A stretch of 64,000 nucleotides of DNA from JADKHR01 sp041917295. Lineage in GTDB: Bacteria > Elusimicrobiota > Elusimicrobia > FEN-1173. Made by a program: the position numbers and the translations under genes. The stretch is taken from contig JAYRXX010000069.1 in assembly GCA_041917295.1 (NCBI GenBank), positions 1-64,000 of the forward strand. Direction: 5' to 3'. The notes under the pieces are model-generated. The model did not search any database and was not told the origin of the DNA. It saw nothing but the letters and a program-made list of their open reading frames with translations. Shown here piece by piece: positions 24,755-34,419 of this stretch (position 1 is its first letter; each line of letters opens with the position of its first letter).

Positions 24755-25541
24755 AAAGTTGAAGGTGGCGGTGCGGCGGTCGCGGGTGACCTACCAATGG
24801 CGCGCTTTTGCCGACACGGTGGGCCGGTGGGTGCGGGTGGCCGCGTTTGTGGGATCCGCGGCGGGTGTGGCGTGGGGGGCCCATTGGGCCTGGACACAAA
24901 CGAATTCGATTTCCATCGCCCAGGTGCGGGTGGAGGGTTCGGCCCCCGTCGGATGGGACGCGTCGCCGCCCTTGAAGGCGGGCCAGCCGTTCTTTGGATT
25001 TTCATCGGGCGCGTTGGAACGGCGGTTGATGGAACGGTTTCCCGAGCTGGCGTCGGTTCGAGTTCGGCGGGGGGTGGATCGATCGGTTGCGATCCGATTG
25101 GAATTGCGCCGCCCGGTGGCCCGGTCTTCTGACGGGGATCGGTGGCGGGGGATCGATCGGAGCGGGGCGGCATTCCCTTTAAGCGGCGACGGCGACGGGT
25201 TGCCGATTTTATCGTTGCCAGAAAACGGGACAGGGGCGGAGGACGCGGTGGCCTTTTTGGAATCGCTTCAACTGTCCAAAGAGGCCTGGACGCAACGCCT
25301 TTACAAACTTAAAATGTCGGCCGACGGCGAAGCCGTGCTGGTGTTGGCGGGCGAGACGCCGGTGTATTGGGGCGAAGCCCTGTCAAACCTGGCCGAGGTG
25401 GAGCCCAAAGCGCGGCGGCTTCAGCGCGTGTTGGATGCGCCGGAATCGGCCGGCGGGTTGGATTCTGTTCGATTCATCGACGATCGCCGGGTGGTGATTA
25501 AACCGCGCCGGCCTGTTTCCAAGAAGGAGACCCATGGCTAA
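24735..25541 (+). CDS. ftsQ: Cell division protein FtsQ
   Basis: Bitopic divisome protein that links cytoplasmic and periplasmic parts of the septal machinery. The 268-residue protein has a very basic N-terminus, one membrane span at about residues 36-54, then a POTRA domain starting at SIAQVRVEGSAP and a beta domain (VRVRRGVDRSVAIRLELRRPVA). Sequence conservation in FtsQ is low, so the call also rests on its place between ddl and ftsA. Confidence 0.92.
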   Translation: MAVRRRKKLKVAVRRSRVTYQWRAFADTVGRWVRVAAFVGSAAGVAWGAHWAWTQTNSISIAQVRVEGSAPVGWDASPPLKAGQPFFGFSSGALERRLMERFPELASVRVRRGVDRSVAIRLELRRPVARSSDGDRWRGIDRSGAAFPLSGDGDGLPILSLPENGTGAEDAVAFLESLQLSKEAWTQRLYKLKMSADGEAVLVLAGETPVYWGEALSNLAEVEPKARRLQRVLDAPESAGGLDSVRFIDDRRVVIKPRRPVSKKETHG

Positions 25542-26775
25542 ACCGGAAATTATTACAGGGCTGGACATCGGCAGTTCGCAGGTGGTGGCGGTGGTGGCGA
25601 AACACGATCCCGACTCGGAGACAACCGAGGTTGTCGGCGCGGCACGTCAGTCGTGCGCCGGACTGAAAGGCGGGGTGGTTATCAACATCGACGAAACCGC
25701 CCGGTCCATCACCCGGGCGGTGGAAGCCGCCGAAGAAATGGCGGGAATCGTGGGCCATTCCAAGGGCGTCTTGATCGGGGTTCGCGGCGGGCACATCCAG
25801 ACGTTCAACCACCACGGGGCCATGAACATCGCCCGCACCGACAAAGAGATCACCGCCTCCGACCGCGACCAGGTGGTGGAAAGCACCAAAGCCGTGCCCA
25901 TTTCCCCGGATCGGGAAATTGTGCACGTGATTCCCCAGGATTTTATTTTGGATCGACAAAACGGTGTGCCCAACCCCATCGGCATGGAAGCGATGTTGTT
26001 GGAGGTCGACGTCCACATTGTCACCGCCAGCCAAAGCCATTTGAACAACGTTTGGAAAGCCATCGCGCGGGCTGGGTTTGATGTGGAAGAGCCCATCTAC
26101 GGGTTGTTGGCCGTGGGCGACACCGTGGTCACCCAAGAGGAAAAGGGGCTCGGGTGTTTGTTGGTGGATTTGGGGGGCCAAACCACGGGCCTGGCGGTGT
26201 ATGCCGAGGGAAGCGTGCGGTTTACCAAGGAACTGTCGGTGGGCTCCGACGCGATCAGCCACGATTTGTCCCACGCGCTCCGGACGTCGCTGGTTCAAGC
26301 TCAAAAAGTGAAAGAGTTGCACGGCGCGGCCAGCCGGACGTTGGCCGAAGGCAACGTGGATGAGGACATCGAATACACCAGCGTCGACGGTCGCACGCCG
26401 CGCCGATTAAAACGGGCCGCCATCTTTGACTACATCGCGCCCCGGGTGGAAGAAATTTTTTCGTTGATTTCCGAGGAACTCCAGCGGTCGAATTACGCCG
26501 ATCACGTGGCCGGCGGCGGCGTGATTTTGACGGGCGGCGGGGCCCAGCTGAAGGGCCTGGCCCAGGCCGCCGAACAAATTTTGGATTTGCCGGTGCGCAT
26601 GGGTTTGCCCCAAAACATCGGCGGTGTGCCCGACATTGTGACCAACCCGGGGTACGCCACCGCGTTGGGGTTGATCACCTATCGCCATTTGGGCGATTGG
26701 GCGCGCAGTCGGCGGGCGTCGCATCGGGTGGGGTTTGGCCAGCGTCTTAAATCGTTGGTGGAGGATTTCTTCTAA
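25534..26775 (+). CDS. ftsA: Cell division protein FtsA
   Basis: Actin-like ATPase that tethers FtsZ filaments to the membrane. The 413-residue protein starts at the ATG after AAGGAGACCC. ITGLDIGSSQVVAVV is the phosphate-1 motif, LLVDLGGQTTGLAVY the phosphate-2 motif and GGGVILTGGGAQLKG the adenosine motif. The 1C domain lies in the N-terminal half. The C-terminal end (QRLKSLVEDFF) is an amphipathic helix for membrane binding. The stop overlaps the ftsZ ATG by one base. Confidence 0.97.
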   Translation: MAKPEIITGLDIGSSQVVAVVAKHDPDSETTEVVGAARQSCAGLKGGVVINIDETARSITRAVEAAEEMAGIVGHSKGVLIGVRGGHIQTFNHHGAMNIARTDKEITASDRDQVVESTKAVPISPDREIVHVIPQDFILDRQNGVPNPIGMEAMLLEVDVHIVTASQSHLNNVWKAIARAGFDVEEPIYGLLAVGDTVVTQEEKGLGCLLVDLGGQTTGLAVYAEGSVRFTKELSVGSDAISHDLSHALRTSLVQAQKVKELHGAASRTLAEGNVDEDIEYTSVDGRTPRRLKRAAIFDYIAPRVEEIFSLISEELQRSNYADHVAGGGVILTGGGAQLKGLAQAAEQILDLPVRMGLPQNIGGVPDIVTNPGYATALGLITYRHLGDWARSRRASHRVGFGQRLKSLVEDFF

Positions 26776-27911
26776 TGGTTCAAATTAAATTCAGCGAAGA
26801 TTTCAACGAACAGCCCGCGTCGATCAAAGTGATCGGGCTTGGCGGCGCCGGCGGCAACGCCGTCAACCGCATGATCGAGGCGGGCCTGTCGCACGTGGAG
26901 TTCGTCACGGCCAACACCGATTCCCAGGCCCTGCGGCGCAACAAAGCGCCCGTGCGGCTTCAGTTGGGCGAACGGATTACGAAAGGGTTGGGCGTGGGCG
27001 GCAACCCGGTGTTGGGGCGGCAGGCCACCGAAGAAAGCCGCGACCGGTTGGCCGAAGTGATGACGGGGGCGGACATGGTGTTCGTCACCGCGGGCATGGG
27101 CGGAGGAACGGGAACGGGGTCCGCGCCCGTCGTGGCCCAGATCGCCAAAAGTTTGAACCCGGCGCCGTTGGTGGTGGGGGTGGTCACCCGGCCGTTCGAT
27201 TTTGAGGGCATGGTCCGCAAAAACCAGGCCGATCAGGGCATCGAGGAACTGCGCGCCCACGTGGACACGCTGTTGGCTATTCCCAACGATCGGTTGTTCG
27301 ACATCATCGACGAATCCACCACCTCCATCGAGGCGTTTCGGGTGGCCGACAACGTGTTGCGCCAGGCGGTGCAGGCCATCACCGACGTGATCACCCGGCA
27401 CGGGCTGATCAACGTGGATTTCGCCGACGTGCGAAGCATCATGTCCGGCGCGGGGGAAGCCTTGATGGGAATGGGCGAGGCGCGGGGAGCGGGACGGGCC
27501 CTGGACGCGGCCAAGATGGCGATCCAGTCGCCCCTGTTGGAAAACGTGACCATCGACGGCGCCAAGGGCCTTCTGGTAAACATCAGCGGAAGCAAGTCCA
27601 TCACGTTGTTCGAGGTAAAGACGGCCATGGATTTCATCAAAAACGCGGCCAGCGCGGAATCCCACGTGTTCTATGGTCAGGTGTTCGATGACGCATTGGA
27701 AGATCGGTTTAACGTCACCGTGATTGCCACGGGGTTTCCCCCGGCGCGGCGGGAGCCGGCGCGGTTGGCGTTGTCACGTCGAATTCCCCGGGACGGTGAA
27801 CCCGCGGCGGCCCGGTCGGCGTCCCATCGGTCGGCGGTGGACCTGATCCCAAACGACGATGATTTGCGGCGCCCCGCGTATTTGCGGCGGGTTGCTCGGA
27901 AACTGGCCTGA
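26775..27911 (+). CDS. ftsZ: Cell division protein FtsZ
   Basis: Tubulin-like GTPase that forms the division ring. It has 378 residues. GLGGAGGNAVNRM lies in the nucleotide pocket, the tubulin signature GGGTGTGSAP is at about residues 109-118, and the T7 loop is NVDFADVRSIM. After a short Arg/Pro-rich linker the C-terminal peptide RRPAYLRR is the FtsA-binding tail. The stop overlaps the pilT start. Confidence 0.98.
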   Translation: MVQIKFSEDFNEQPASIKVIGLGGAGGNAVNRMIEAGLSHVEFVTANTDSQALRRNKAPVRLQLGERITKGLGVGGNPVLGRQATEESRDRLAEVMTGADMVFVTAGMGGGTGTGSAPVVAQIAKSLNPAPLVVGVVTRPFDFEGMVRKNQADQGIEELRAHVDTLLAIPNDRLFDIIDESTTSIEAFRVADNVLRQAVQAITDVITRHGLINVDFADVRSIMSGAGEALMGMGEARGAGRALDAAKMAIQSPLLENVTIDGAKGLLVNISGSKSITLFEVKTAMDFIKNAASAESHVFYGQVFDDALEDRFNVTVIATGFPPARREPARLALSRRIPRDGEPAAARSASHRSAVDLIPNDDDLRRPAYLRRVARKLA

Positions 27912-29020
27912 TGGAACCTCGCCCGATTTTGCAGGCGCTGTTAAAAGAGGTTACCGACCGGCGGGCGTCGGATTTGCACGTGGGGCCGGGGTTTGTCCCG
28001 GTGGTTCGCTTGCACGGCGAGTTGGAACCCACCCATTTCGGCAAAGCCTTGTCGCCCGAAGACACCCGGGCGTTGGCCGCGTTGATCATGGGCGAAAAAT
28101 TGAAGGCGAAGTTTGAGCAAAAAAACGAGGTGGATTTGGCTTTTTCGGTAGCCAACGGCGCGCGCTTTCGCGCCAACATTTACACCCAGCGGGGGATGGT
28201 GAACCTGGCTTTGCGGGTGATTCCATCGACGATTCCGACCATTGAGGGGCTGGGTCTTCCGCCGGTGGTACAAAAACTGGCGGATCACCAGCGGGGTTTG
28301 ATTTTGGTCAGCGGCACCACCGGATCTGGGAAATCCACCACGCTGGCGGCCATGGTCGACCACATCAACAGCAAACGCAAGGCCCACATTTTGACCGTGG
28401 AAGATCCCATCGAGTTCGTTCACAAGAACAAAAAGGCCATCGTCAACCAACGGGAGCTGGGCCTCGATACGCTCAGTTACGCCGACGCGCTCCGCTCGGC
28501 CATGCGGGAAGATCCCGACGTGATTTTGGTGGGCGAAATGCGGGATTTGGAAACCGTCTCGGCGGCCATCACCGCGGCCCAAACGGGGCATTTGGTGTTG
28601 TCGACGATCCACACGACGAACACGATCCAAATCATCAGCCGCATTTTGGATTTGTACCCGCCCCACCAGCAGGCCCAGGTGCGGTTGCAGTTGGCGGAAA
28701 CGTTGCGGGGTGCGATCAGCCAGCGGTTGTTGCCGGTGGCCGACGGGAGCGGCCGGGTGGCCGCGTTGGAAATCATGGTGGTGACGCCGCTCATCGTGAA
28801 GGCCATTGAAGAAAATAATTTTTCCGACATTTACAACGCGGTCCGCGCGGGTCATTTTTATGGCATGCAAACCTTTAACCAAGCGTTGGTGGGACTCTAC
28901 AACCAGGGCCGCGTTAAAATGGACGACGCGATGGCCTCGGCCTCGAACCCGGAAGAATTTTTGTTGGCCACCCGGGGCATCGAGGCGGGCGCGACCGGGC
29001 GCGACTTTTCGGGCGGGTGA
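27911..29020 (+). CDS. pilT: Type IV pilus retraction ATPase PilT
   Basis: Hexameric ATPase that depolymerises type IV pili to drive twitching. The 369-residue length matches PilT rather than PilB. Walker A GTTGSGKSTT is near residues 135-144, the Walker B region reads DPDVILVGEMRD, and the His box reads LSTIHTTN. No tetracysteine motif is present, which separates it from the PilB-like protein at 6194. Its position directly after ftsZ, with overlapping stop and start, suggests joint expression with the divisome genes. Confidence 0.95.
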   Translation: MEPRPILQALLKEVTDRRASDLHVGPGFVPVVRLHGELEPTHFGKALSPEDTRALAALIMGEKLKAKFEQKNEVDLAFSVANGARFRANIYTQRGMVNLALRVIPSTIPTIEGLGLPPVVQKLADHQRGLILVSGTTGSGKSTTLAAMVDHINSKRKAHILTVEDPIEFVHKNKKAIVNQRELGLDTLSYADALRSAMREDPDVILVGEMRDLETVSAAITAAQTGHLVLSTIHTTNTIQIISRILDLYPPHQQAQVRLQLAETLRGAISQRLLPVADGSGRVAALEIMVVTPLIVKAIEENNFSDIYNAVRAGHFYGMQTFNQALVGLYNQGRVKMDDAMASASNPEEFLLATRGIEAGATGRDFSGG

Positions 29021-29027
29021 TGACGCA

Positions 29028-30104
29028 ATGAAAAAAGACAAGCGATTGGATCAATTGCGGGCGCAGGTGGACAAAATTGACGACCGGCTTTTGGAGTCGT
29101 TAAACGCCCGGGCTGAAATTGTCCGGCGCATCGGCCGGGTGAAAGCCGAAAAAGGCGCCGACATCGTGGCCGCCGGACGAGAACGCCAGATCATCGACCG
29201 TTTAACGGCGGCCAACGCGGGTCCGCTTCCTCGGGAAGCGGTGGAAGACATTTTCAACACGCTGATCGCGAATTTTCGTTTGTTGCAAAAACGCTTGACC
29301 GTGTCCTATTTCGGGCCCGAGGCCACCTACACCCATCAGGCGGCGGTGAAACATTTTGGTCGGGCCGAGTTCGTGGCGGAAAAATCCATCAGCGACGTTT
29401 TCGACGACGTGGAAAGCGGCCGGGCCGATTACGGCGTGGTGCCGATTGAAAATTCCACCGAAGGGGTGGTGAACCACACCCTGGATATGTTCATGGAATC
29501 CGACCTGGTGATTTGCGCCGAACGGCAAGATCCAATCGCCCATTGTTTGATGGCGGTGCCGGGGGCGGGAAAAATCAAGCGGATCGCCTCGCATCCCCAG
29601 GCGTTGGCCCAGTGCCGAAAATGGTTGGAAAGCCACATGGCGGGCGTTCCCGTGGACACGGCGGCGTCCACGGCGGACGCGGCGGCCCAGGCCGCGCTTC
29701 AGCCGGGGGTAGCGGCCATCGCCAGTCCGTTGGCGGCGGAGATTTATCGGTTAAAAATTATTGCGCCGGCCATTCAAGACGTTAAAGACAACCGGACCCG
29801 CTTTTTGATTATCGGCAAGCAGGTCTCGGCCCCGACGGGGTCCGGGCGAGACAAAACGTCTCTCATGGTGTCGGTGCGTGACAAGGTGGGGGCCCTTCAC
29901 GATTTGTTGGGCCTGTTCCGCGCGGCCCATCTCAATCTCACCAAAATAGAGTCTCGGCCCACCAAACGGCGGGCGTGGCAGTATGTGTTTTTTATCGATT
30001 TCCTCGGGCACATTTTGGAACCCCGGGTTCAAAAAGTATTTTTGGAAATGAAACGAACCACCCAGATGGTCAAAATGCTCGGCTGTTATCCCAAGGCGGA
30101 CTAA
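29028..30104 (+). CDS. pheA: Bifunctional chorismate mutase / prephenate dehydratase
   Basis: Carries out two steps from chorismate to phenylpyruvate for phenylalanine. The 358-residue protein has an N-terminal AroQ chorismate mutase (about residues 1-85, LRAQVDKIDDRLLESLNARAEIV). The prephenate dehydratase domain follows (SYFGPEATYTHQAA, VVPIENSTEGVVN, NRTRFLIIG near 255-262), then an ACT domain (KVGALHDLLGLF, KIESRP) that binds phenylalanine for feedback control. The start is ATG 29028; the longer frame overlaps pilT. It opens the aromatic amino acid block. Confidence 0.96.
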   Translation: MKKDKRLDQLRAQVDKIDDRLLESLNARAEIVRRIGRVKAEKGADIVAAGRERQIIDRLTAANAGPLPREAVEDIFNTLIANFRLLQKRLTVSYFGPEATYTHQAAVKHFGRAEFVAEKSISDVFDDVESGRADYGVVPIENSTEGVVNHTLDMFMESDLVICAERQDPIAHCLMAVPGAGKIKRIASHPQALAQCRKWLESHMAGVPVDTAASTADAAAQAALQPGVAAIASPLAAEIYRLKIIAPAIQDVKDNRTRFLIIGKQVSAPTGSGRDKTSLMVSVRDKVGALHDLLGLFRAAHLNLTKIESRPTKRRAWQYVFFIDFLGHILEPRVQKVFLEMKRTTQMVKMLGCYPKAD

Positions 30105-30106
30105 CC

Positions 30107-31222
30107 GTGCCCGACCCAACGATTGTATTCCCTCCGCGCAAAGAAGTGCTGGGATTTGAACCCTACGTGCCCGGCCGCGACATGGAAAATGTTAAGCGAT
30201 TGTATAAGCTGAAACGGGTGATCAAACTGGCGTCGAATGAAAACCCGTTGGGCCCCTCGCCGAAGGCGCTGGCGGCGTTGAAAAAGGCGGCGGCGGGACT
30301 TCACCGCTATCCCGACGGGTTCAGCACAAACCTCCGCCAGGCCTTGGCGCAACGGTGCGGGGTGAAAACCACCCAGGTCTGCGTGGGCGCCGGATCGGAC
30401 GAACTGATCGAACTGTTGGCCAAAGCCTATTTGAGCCCCGGGGACGAAATCGTGGTCAGTGAACACGCGTTTTTGCGGTATCGAATGGCTGGGGATCTCA
30501 TGGGCGCGACGGTGGTCACGGTGCCCATGAACGTCATGACCCACGATCTGGAAGCCATGGCCGCGGCGGTCACGGCCCGGACCAAATTCGTTTTTATCGC
30601 CAATCCCAACAACCCCACGGGAACCTACAACACCCGGGAGCAATTGGAAGAATTTTTGATCACGCTTCCCGCGCGGGTGGTGGCGGTGGTGGACGAAGCT
30701 TACTTTGAATTCGCCCGGTTGAACGCGGATTATCCCAACGCCATCGATTTTTTCAAGGCGGGCCGTAACCTGGTGGTTCTGCGGACCTTTTCGAAGGCGT
30801 ATGGGTTGGCCGGCGTGCGGTTGGGATACGCGGTGGGGTCCGAGTCCGTGATCGATACCTTGGAGCGGGTGCGGCCGCCTTTTAACGTTTCGATTCCGGC
30901 CCAGGCGGCCGGCGTGGCGGCTTTGGGGGATGGGGCTTACTTGAAGCGCGTGGTGGCGTTGGTGGCCCGTGAGAAAAAAGCGATGGAACGGGCCCTCAAA
31001 GGGATGGGCGTTCCATCGGTGCGATCGGCGGCCAACTTTTTGCTGGTTCAGGTGTCGCCGCACCGGGGCGACGAACTGTTTGAAGCGCTCCTGCGCAAGG
31101 GAATGATCGTCCGCGCTATGGACGAATACGGTTTTCCAGAACACATTCGCGTGACCATCGGCCGACCCGAAGAAAATCGGATGTTTTTGACGGCCTTTCG
31201 TGAAGCAAGGAGCCTCCTATGA
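30107..31222 (+). CDS. hisC: Histidinol-phosphate/aromatic aminotransferase
   Basis: PLP-dependent class I/II aminotransferase, 371 residues from GTG 30107. KLASNENPLGPSPKA, HRYPDG, NPNNPTGTY, VDEAYFEFA and the PLP-lysine motif TFSKAYGLAGVRLGY are all present, and R-V-TIG near the end binds the substrate carboxylate. By sequence it belongs to the HisC group. Its place between pheA and aroF suggests transamination of phenylpyruvate, prephenate or 4-hydroxyphenylpyruvate, possibly in addition to histidinol phosphate. The stop overlaps the next start. Confidence 0.9.
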   Translation: MPDPTIVFPPRKEVLGFEPYVPGRDMENVKRLYKLKRVIKLASNENPLGPSPKALAALKKAAAGLHRYPDGFSTNLRQALAQRCGVKTTQVCVGAGSDELIELLAKAYLSPGDEIVVSEHAFLRYRMAGDLMGATVVTVPMNVMTHDLEAMAAAVTARTKFVFIANPNNPTGTYNTREQLEEFLITLPARVVAVVDEAYFEFARLNADYPNAIDFFKAGRNLVVLRTFSKAYGLAGVRLGYAVGSESVIDTLERVRPPFNVSIPAQAAGVAALGDGAYLKRVVALVAREKKAMERALKGMGVPSVRSAANFLLVQVSPHRGDELFEALLRKGMIVRAMDEYGFPEHIRVTIGRPEENRMFLTAFREARSLL

Positions 31223-32238
31223 TCGTGACATTAAAAAGCGGTGCGAAAAAATCCGATGTTCAGGCGGTGGTGGCCCGAATCAAGAAGCTGGGGTTCACGC
31301 CTCAGCTGTCCCGCGGAGCGGAGCGGGTGGTCATCGGCGTGATCGGGGAAGGCAACAAAGCCATTGCCCACAAGGACCTGTTTGAATCCATGCCGCAGGT
31401 GGAAGTGGTGACGCCGATTTCGAAACCCTACAAAGTGGTCAGCCGGGTGTTTAAGAAAACCGACACCGTGATCGATGTGCACGGCGTGCCCGTGGGGGGC
31501 AAACAAATCGTGGTCATGGCCGGGCCCTGTTCGGTGGACACCCGCGAAAACGTGATGGTGACAGCGAAAGAATTAAAAAAAGCCGGCGTGCAGGTCATGC
31601 GAGGCGGCGCGTTTAAGCCGCGCACGTCGCCCTACGCGTTTCAGGGGTTGGGCGAAGAGGCCTTGAAGTATTTGGCTGAGGCCCGCCGGGCCACGGGGTT
31701 GCCGATCATCACGGAGGTCATGGACCCGCGCCAGGTGGATTTGGTGGAACGCTACGCCGACATTTTGCAAATCGGCGCCCGCAACGCCCAAAATTACGAT
31801 TTGTTGCGGGAAGTGGGCCGCACACGCAAACCCGCCATGTTGAAACGCGGGATGGCCACCACGATCGAGGAGTGGTTGATGGCGGCGGAATACATCATGG
31901 CCAAAGGCAACGAAAACGTCATGCTCTGCGAGCGGGGGATCCGCACGTTCGAAACGGCCACGCGGTTCACGCTGGATCTTAACGCGGTGCCCGTGCTGAA
32001 AACCCTGTCCCATTTGCCGGTGTTGGTGGACCCGTCCCACGGGGTGGGCGTGCGCGACTACATTGTGCCCATGGCGAAAGCGGCCATTGCGGCGGGGGCC
32101 GACGGAATCATTATTGAATGCCACCCCAACCCGGCGGCGGCGTTGTCCGACGGGCATCAAGCGATGTTGCCCACCCAAATGCACGAGATTATGAAAGGCC
32201 TGCGAAAAGTCGCCGAAGCGGTGGGGCGAACCCTCTGA
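31219..32238 (+). CDS. aroF: 3-deoxy-7-phosphoheptulonate synthase (DAHP synthase)
   Basis: First enzyme of the shikimate pathway, joining PEP and erythrose 4-phosphate. The 339-residue protein has an N-terminal ferredoxin-like regulatory domain (about residues 1-70) and a TIM barrel. Motifs are VMAGPCSVDTREN, MRGGAFKPRTSPY, QIGARNAQNYDLL, KRGMATTIEEWL and VDPSHGVG. This arrangement is the type I-beta form known from Thermotoga, where aromatic amino acids act through the N-terminal domain. The start follows AAGGAG and overlaps the aminotransferase stop. Confidence 0.95.
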   Translation: MIVTLKSGAKKSDVQAVVARIKKLGFTPQLSRGAERVVIGVIGEGNKAIAHKDLFESMPQVEVVTPISKPYKVVSRVFKKTDTVIDVHGVPVGGKQIVVMAGPCSVDTRENVMVTAKELKKAGVQVMRGGAFKPRTSPYAFQGLGEEALKYLAEARRATGLPIITEVMDPRQVDLVERYADILQIGARNAQNYDLLREVGRTRKPAMLKRGMATTIEEWLMAAEYIMAKGNENVMLCERGIRTFETATRFTLDLNAVPVLKTLSHLPVLVDPSHGVGVRDYIVPMAKAAIAAGADGIIIECHPNPAAALSDGHQAMLPTQMHEIMKGLRKVAEAVGRTL

Positions 32239-32260
32239 TCCCAGTCCGCCCGGTTGCGCG

Positions 32261-33112
32261 GTGAAACGGATCACGGTCGTCGGCATCGGCTTGATGGGCG
32301 GGTCTCTGGGGCTGGCGTTGCGCCGGCGCGGGGGCTGGCGCGTGACGGGACTGGCGCGGCGGGCGTCGACGGTCAGCGAAGCGGTTCGCCGCGGGGCGTT
32401 GCACGAGGGGTTCGTCGATCCGGCCCGGGCCCTGACCGGCGCCGACGTGGTGGTGTATTGCTCGCCTGTGGACAAGATTGGTCCTTTGGCCCGCCGGCAT
32501 CGACGGTGGATTCCGGCGGGAGCGTTGGTCATGGACGTGGGCAGCGTCAAGGGTCCCGTCGTGCGGGAGATGGAAAAACTTTTTTCGGGTCAAAACCACG
32601 CGGCGTTTGTGGGAGCCCATCCCATGGCGGGATCGGAAAAAACCGGCGTGGCCAACGCGCGGGAGGATTTGTATCAAGGCGCCGTGTGCGTGTTGGCGAA
32701 AACCCTGCGCACCGATGAAGCCCGATTGACCCAGGCGGCTCGTTTTTGGAAATCGGTGGGCGCGAAGGTCCTCATTTTGGACCCGGACACCCACGATCGG
32801 GCGGTGGCGATGGTGAGCCATTTGCCCCACGCGATCGCCGACGCGCTCACGTTGGCCGTGGGCGATTGGGCCGGGCCGGACGGTGTCCGGCTGGCGAAAG
32901 AGCTGGCGGCGGGCAGTTACCGCGACGCAACCCGCGTGGCCGGTGCCGACCCCGGTTTGTGGCGAGGCATTTTTACGTTAAACGACCGGGCGGTTCGGAG
33001 GGCTGTTTCTCTTTTTTCCAAAAAATTGAACGGGTTGGCGCGACGGGGCTGGCGGTTGGACGACCTGCGCCGGGCCCAACGGTTGAACGCGTTTCTTAAG
33101 GACAAACCATGA
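32261..33112 (+). CDS. tyrA: Prephenate dehydrogenase
   Basis: NAD(P)-dependent oxidative decarboxylation of prephenate (or arogenate) for tyrosine synthesis. It has 283 residues and a GTG start. The Rossmann motif GIGLMGGSLGLALR is at residues 6-19. VVYCSPVD, DVGSVKG, GAHPMAGSEKTG and SHLPHAIADAL are the family motifs. There is no ACT domain, so feedback control by tyrosine would have to act elsewhere. The stop overlaps aroA. Confidence 0.95.
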   Translation: MKRITVVGIGLMGGSLGLALRRRGGWRVTGLARRASTVSEAVRRGALHEGFVDPARALTGADVVVYCSPVDKIGPLARRHRRWIPAGALVMDVGSVKGPVVREMEKLFSGQNHAAFVGAHPMAGSEKTGVANAREDLYQGAVCVLAKTLRTDEARLTQAARFWKSVGAKVLILDPDTHDRAVAMVSHLPHAIADALTLAVGDWAGPDGVRLAKELAAGSYRDATRVAGADPGLWRGIFTLNDRAVRRAVSLFSKKLNGLARRGWRLDDLRRAQRLNAFLKDKP

Positions 33113-34419
33113 CTCTTTCCACATCCAGCCGCGTGGTGGTCCCCGGCGGGGCCCTGCGGGGCGAACTTCGGCCGCCGCCGGACAAATCCATTACCCATCG
33201 GGCGGTCTTTTTGTCGTCGTTGGCCCAGGGCACATCGCGAATTGTTCGTCCGTTATCGGCGGACGACTGCGAGCGTTCGGCGGAGGCTTTTCGAACTTTG
33301 GGGATCAGCATCGAGACCAATCCCGAGGGAGACTGGATTGTTGTGGGGCGGGGGTTGTATGGCTTGCGCGAACCCCGGGCGGATCACATTTATTGCGGCA
33401 ATTCGGGCACGACGTTGCGGTTGGTGTCGGGGGTGTTGGCGGGCCAGCCCTTTTCCACCAAACTGATGGGGGACAAAAGTTTGTCGGGACGGCCCATGGC
33501 GCGGGTGGTGGATCCGTTGACCGCCATGGGGGCCGAAATCACCGCGCGCAAAGGGTGTTACGCTCCTCTCCATATCCATGGCCGGCGACCGTTGCGCGCG
33601 GTCGAGTGGCTAAGCCCCGTGGCCAGCGCGCAGGTGAAATCCTGCGTGCTGTTGGCCGGGTTGTACGCCGACGGCGTCACGACTGTCCAGGAACCTTTGC
33701 GGTCCCGGGACCACACGGAACGAATGATGGCGGCGGCGGGCGTGAGGTTGACGGTGGACGAGCGGCGGGTGTCGGTGCAGGGGGGACCGTCCTTAAAACC
33801 TCAAGATTGGGTGGTTCCCTCGGACATATCCAGCGCGGCCTTTTTCATGGTGGGGGCGTTGTTGGCGCCGGGGTCGGAACTGATGTTGCGGGGGGTCAAC
33901 ACCAACCCCACCCGCGACGGGATTTTGGAAGTGTTGGAAAAAATGGGCGCGGGCATTCAACGGGAACGATCGCTGGTGTCCGGCGGCGAACCGGTCACGG
34001 ACCTGCTCATTCGGCACCGGGGCCTCAAAGGGGTGACGTTCGGAGCCGACATCATGCCCCGGCTGGTGGACGAAGTGCCGATCTTGGCGTTGGCCGCCAC
34101 CCAAGCTCAGGGCGTGACGGAAATTCGCGGCGCGGCCGAACTGCGTGTGAAAGAGTCGGACCGGTTGGCGCACATCGCGCGGGGTCTGTCCAAAATGGGC
34201 GCGCGCATCGATGAGTTGCCCGACGGGCTTCGCATCGAGGGACCCACGCCGTTGCGCGGCGCGCGGTTGGACTCGGCGGGGGACCACCGGCTGGCCATGA
34301 CGTTCGCGGTGGCGGGGCTGATCGCCGATGGCGAAACCGAAATTGCCGACGCCGATTGCGTGGAAATATCGTTCCCCGCATTTTGGGAAGATCTGGAACG
34401 CGTGCGGGTCCAAGCGTGA
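33109..34419 (+). CDS. aroA: 3-phosphoshikimate 1-carboxyvinyltransferase (EPSP synthase)
   Basis: Transfers enolpyruvyl from PEP to shikimate 3-phosphate. It has 436 residues. PPPDKSITHRA with the catalytic lysine at K26, CGNSGTTLRL, DKSLSGRPM, RSRDHTERM, and LRVKESDRL are all present, and SAGDHRLAMTFAVAG is near the C-terminus. The start overlaps tyrA (ATGA) and the stop overlaps cmk. Whether it is a class I or class II (glyphosate-tolerant) form is not resolved by eye. Confidence 0.97.
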   Translation: MTLSTSSRVVVPGGALRGELRPPPDKSITHRAVFLSSLAQGTSRIVRPLSADDCERSAEAFRTLGISIETNPEGDWIVVGRGLYGLREPRADHIYCGNSGTTLRLVSGVLAGQPFSTKLMGDKSLSGRPMARVVDPLTAMGAEITARKGCYAPLHIHGRRPLRAVEWLSPVASAQVKSCVLLAGLYADGVTTVQEPLRSRDHTERMMAAAGVRLTVDERRVSVQGGPSLKPQDWVVPSDISSAAFFMVGALLAPGSELMLRGVNTNPTRDGILEVLEKMGAGIQRERSLVSGGEPVTDLLIRHRGLKGVTFGADIMPRLVDEVPILALAATQAQGVTEIRGAAELRVKESDRLAHIARGLSKMGARIDELPDGLRIEGPTPLRGARLDSAGDHRLAMTFAVAGLIADGETEIADADCVEISFPAFWEDLERVRVQA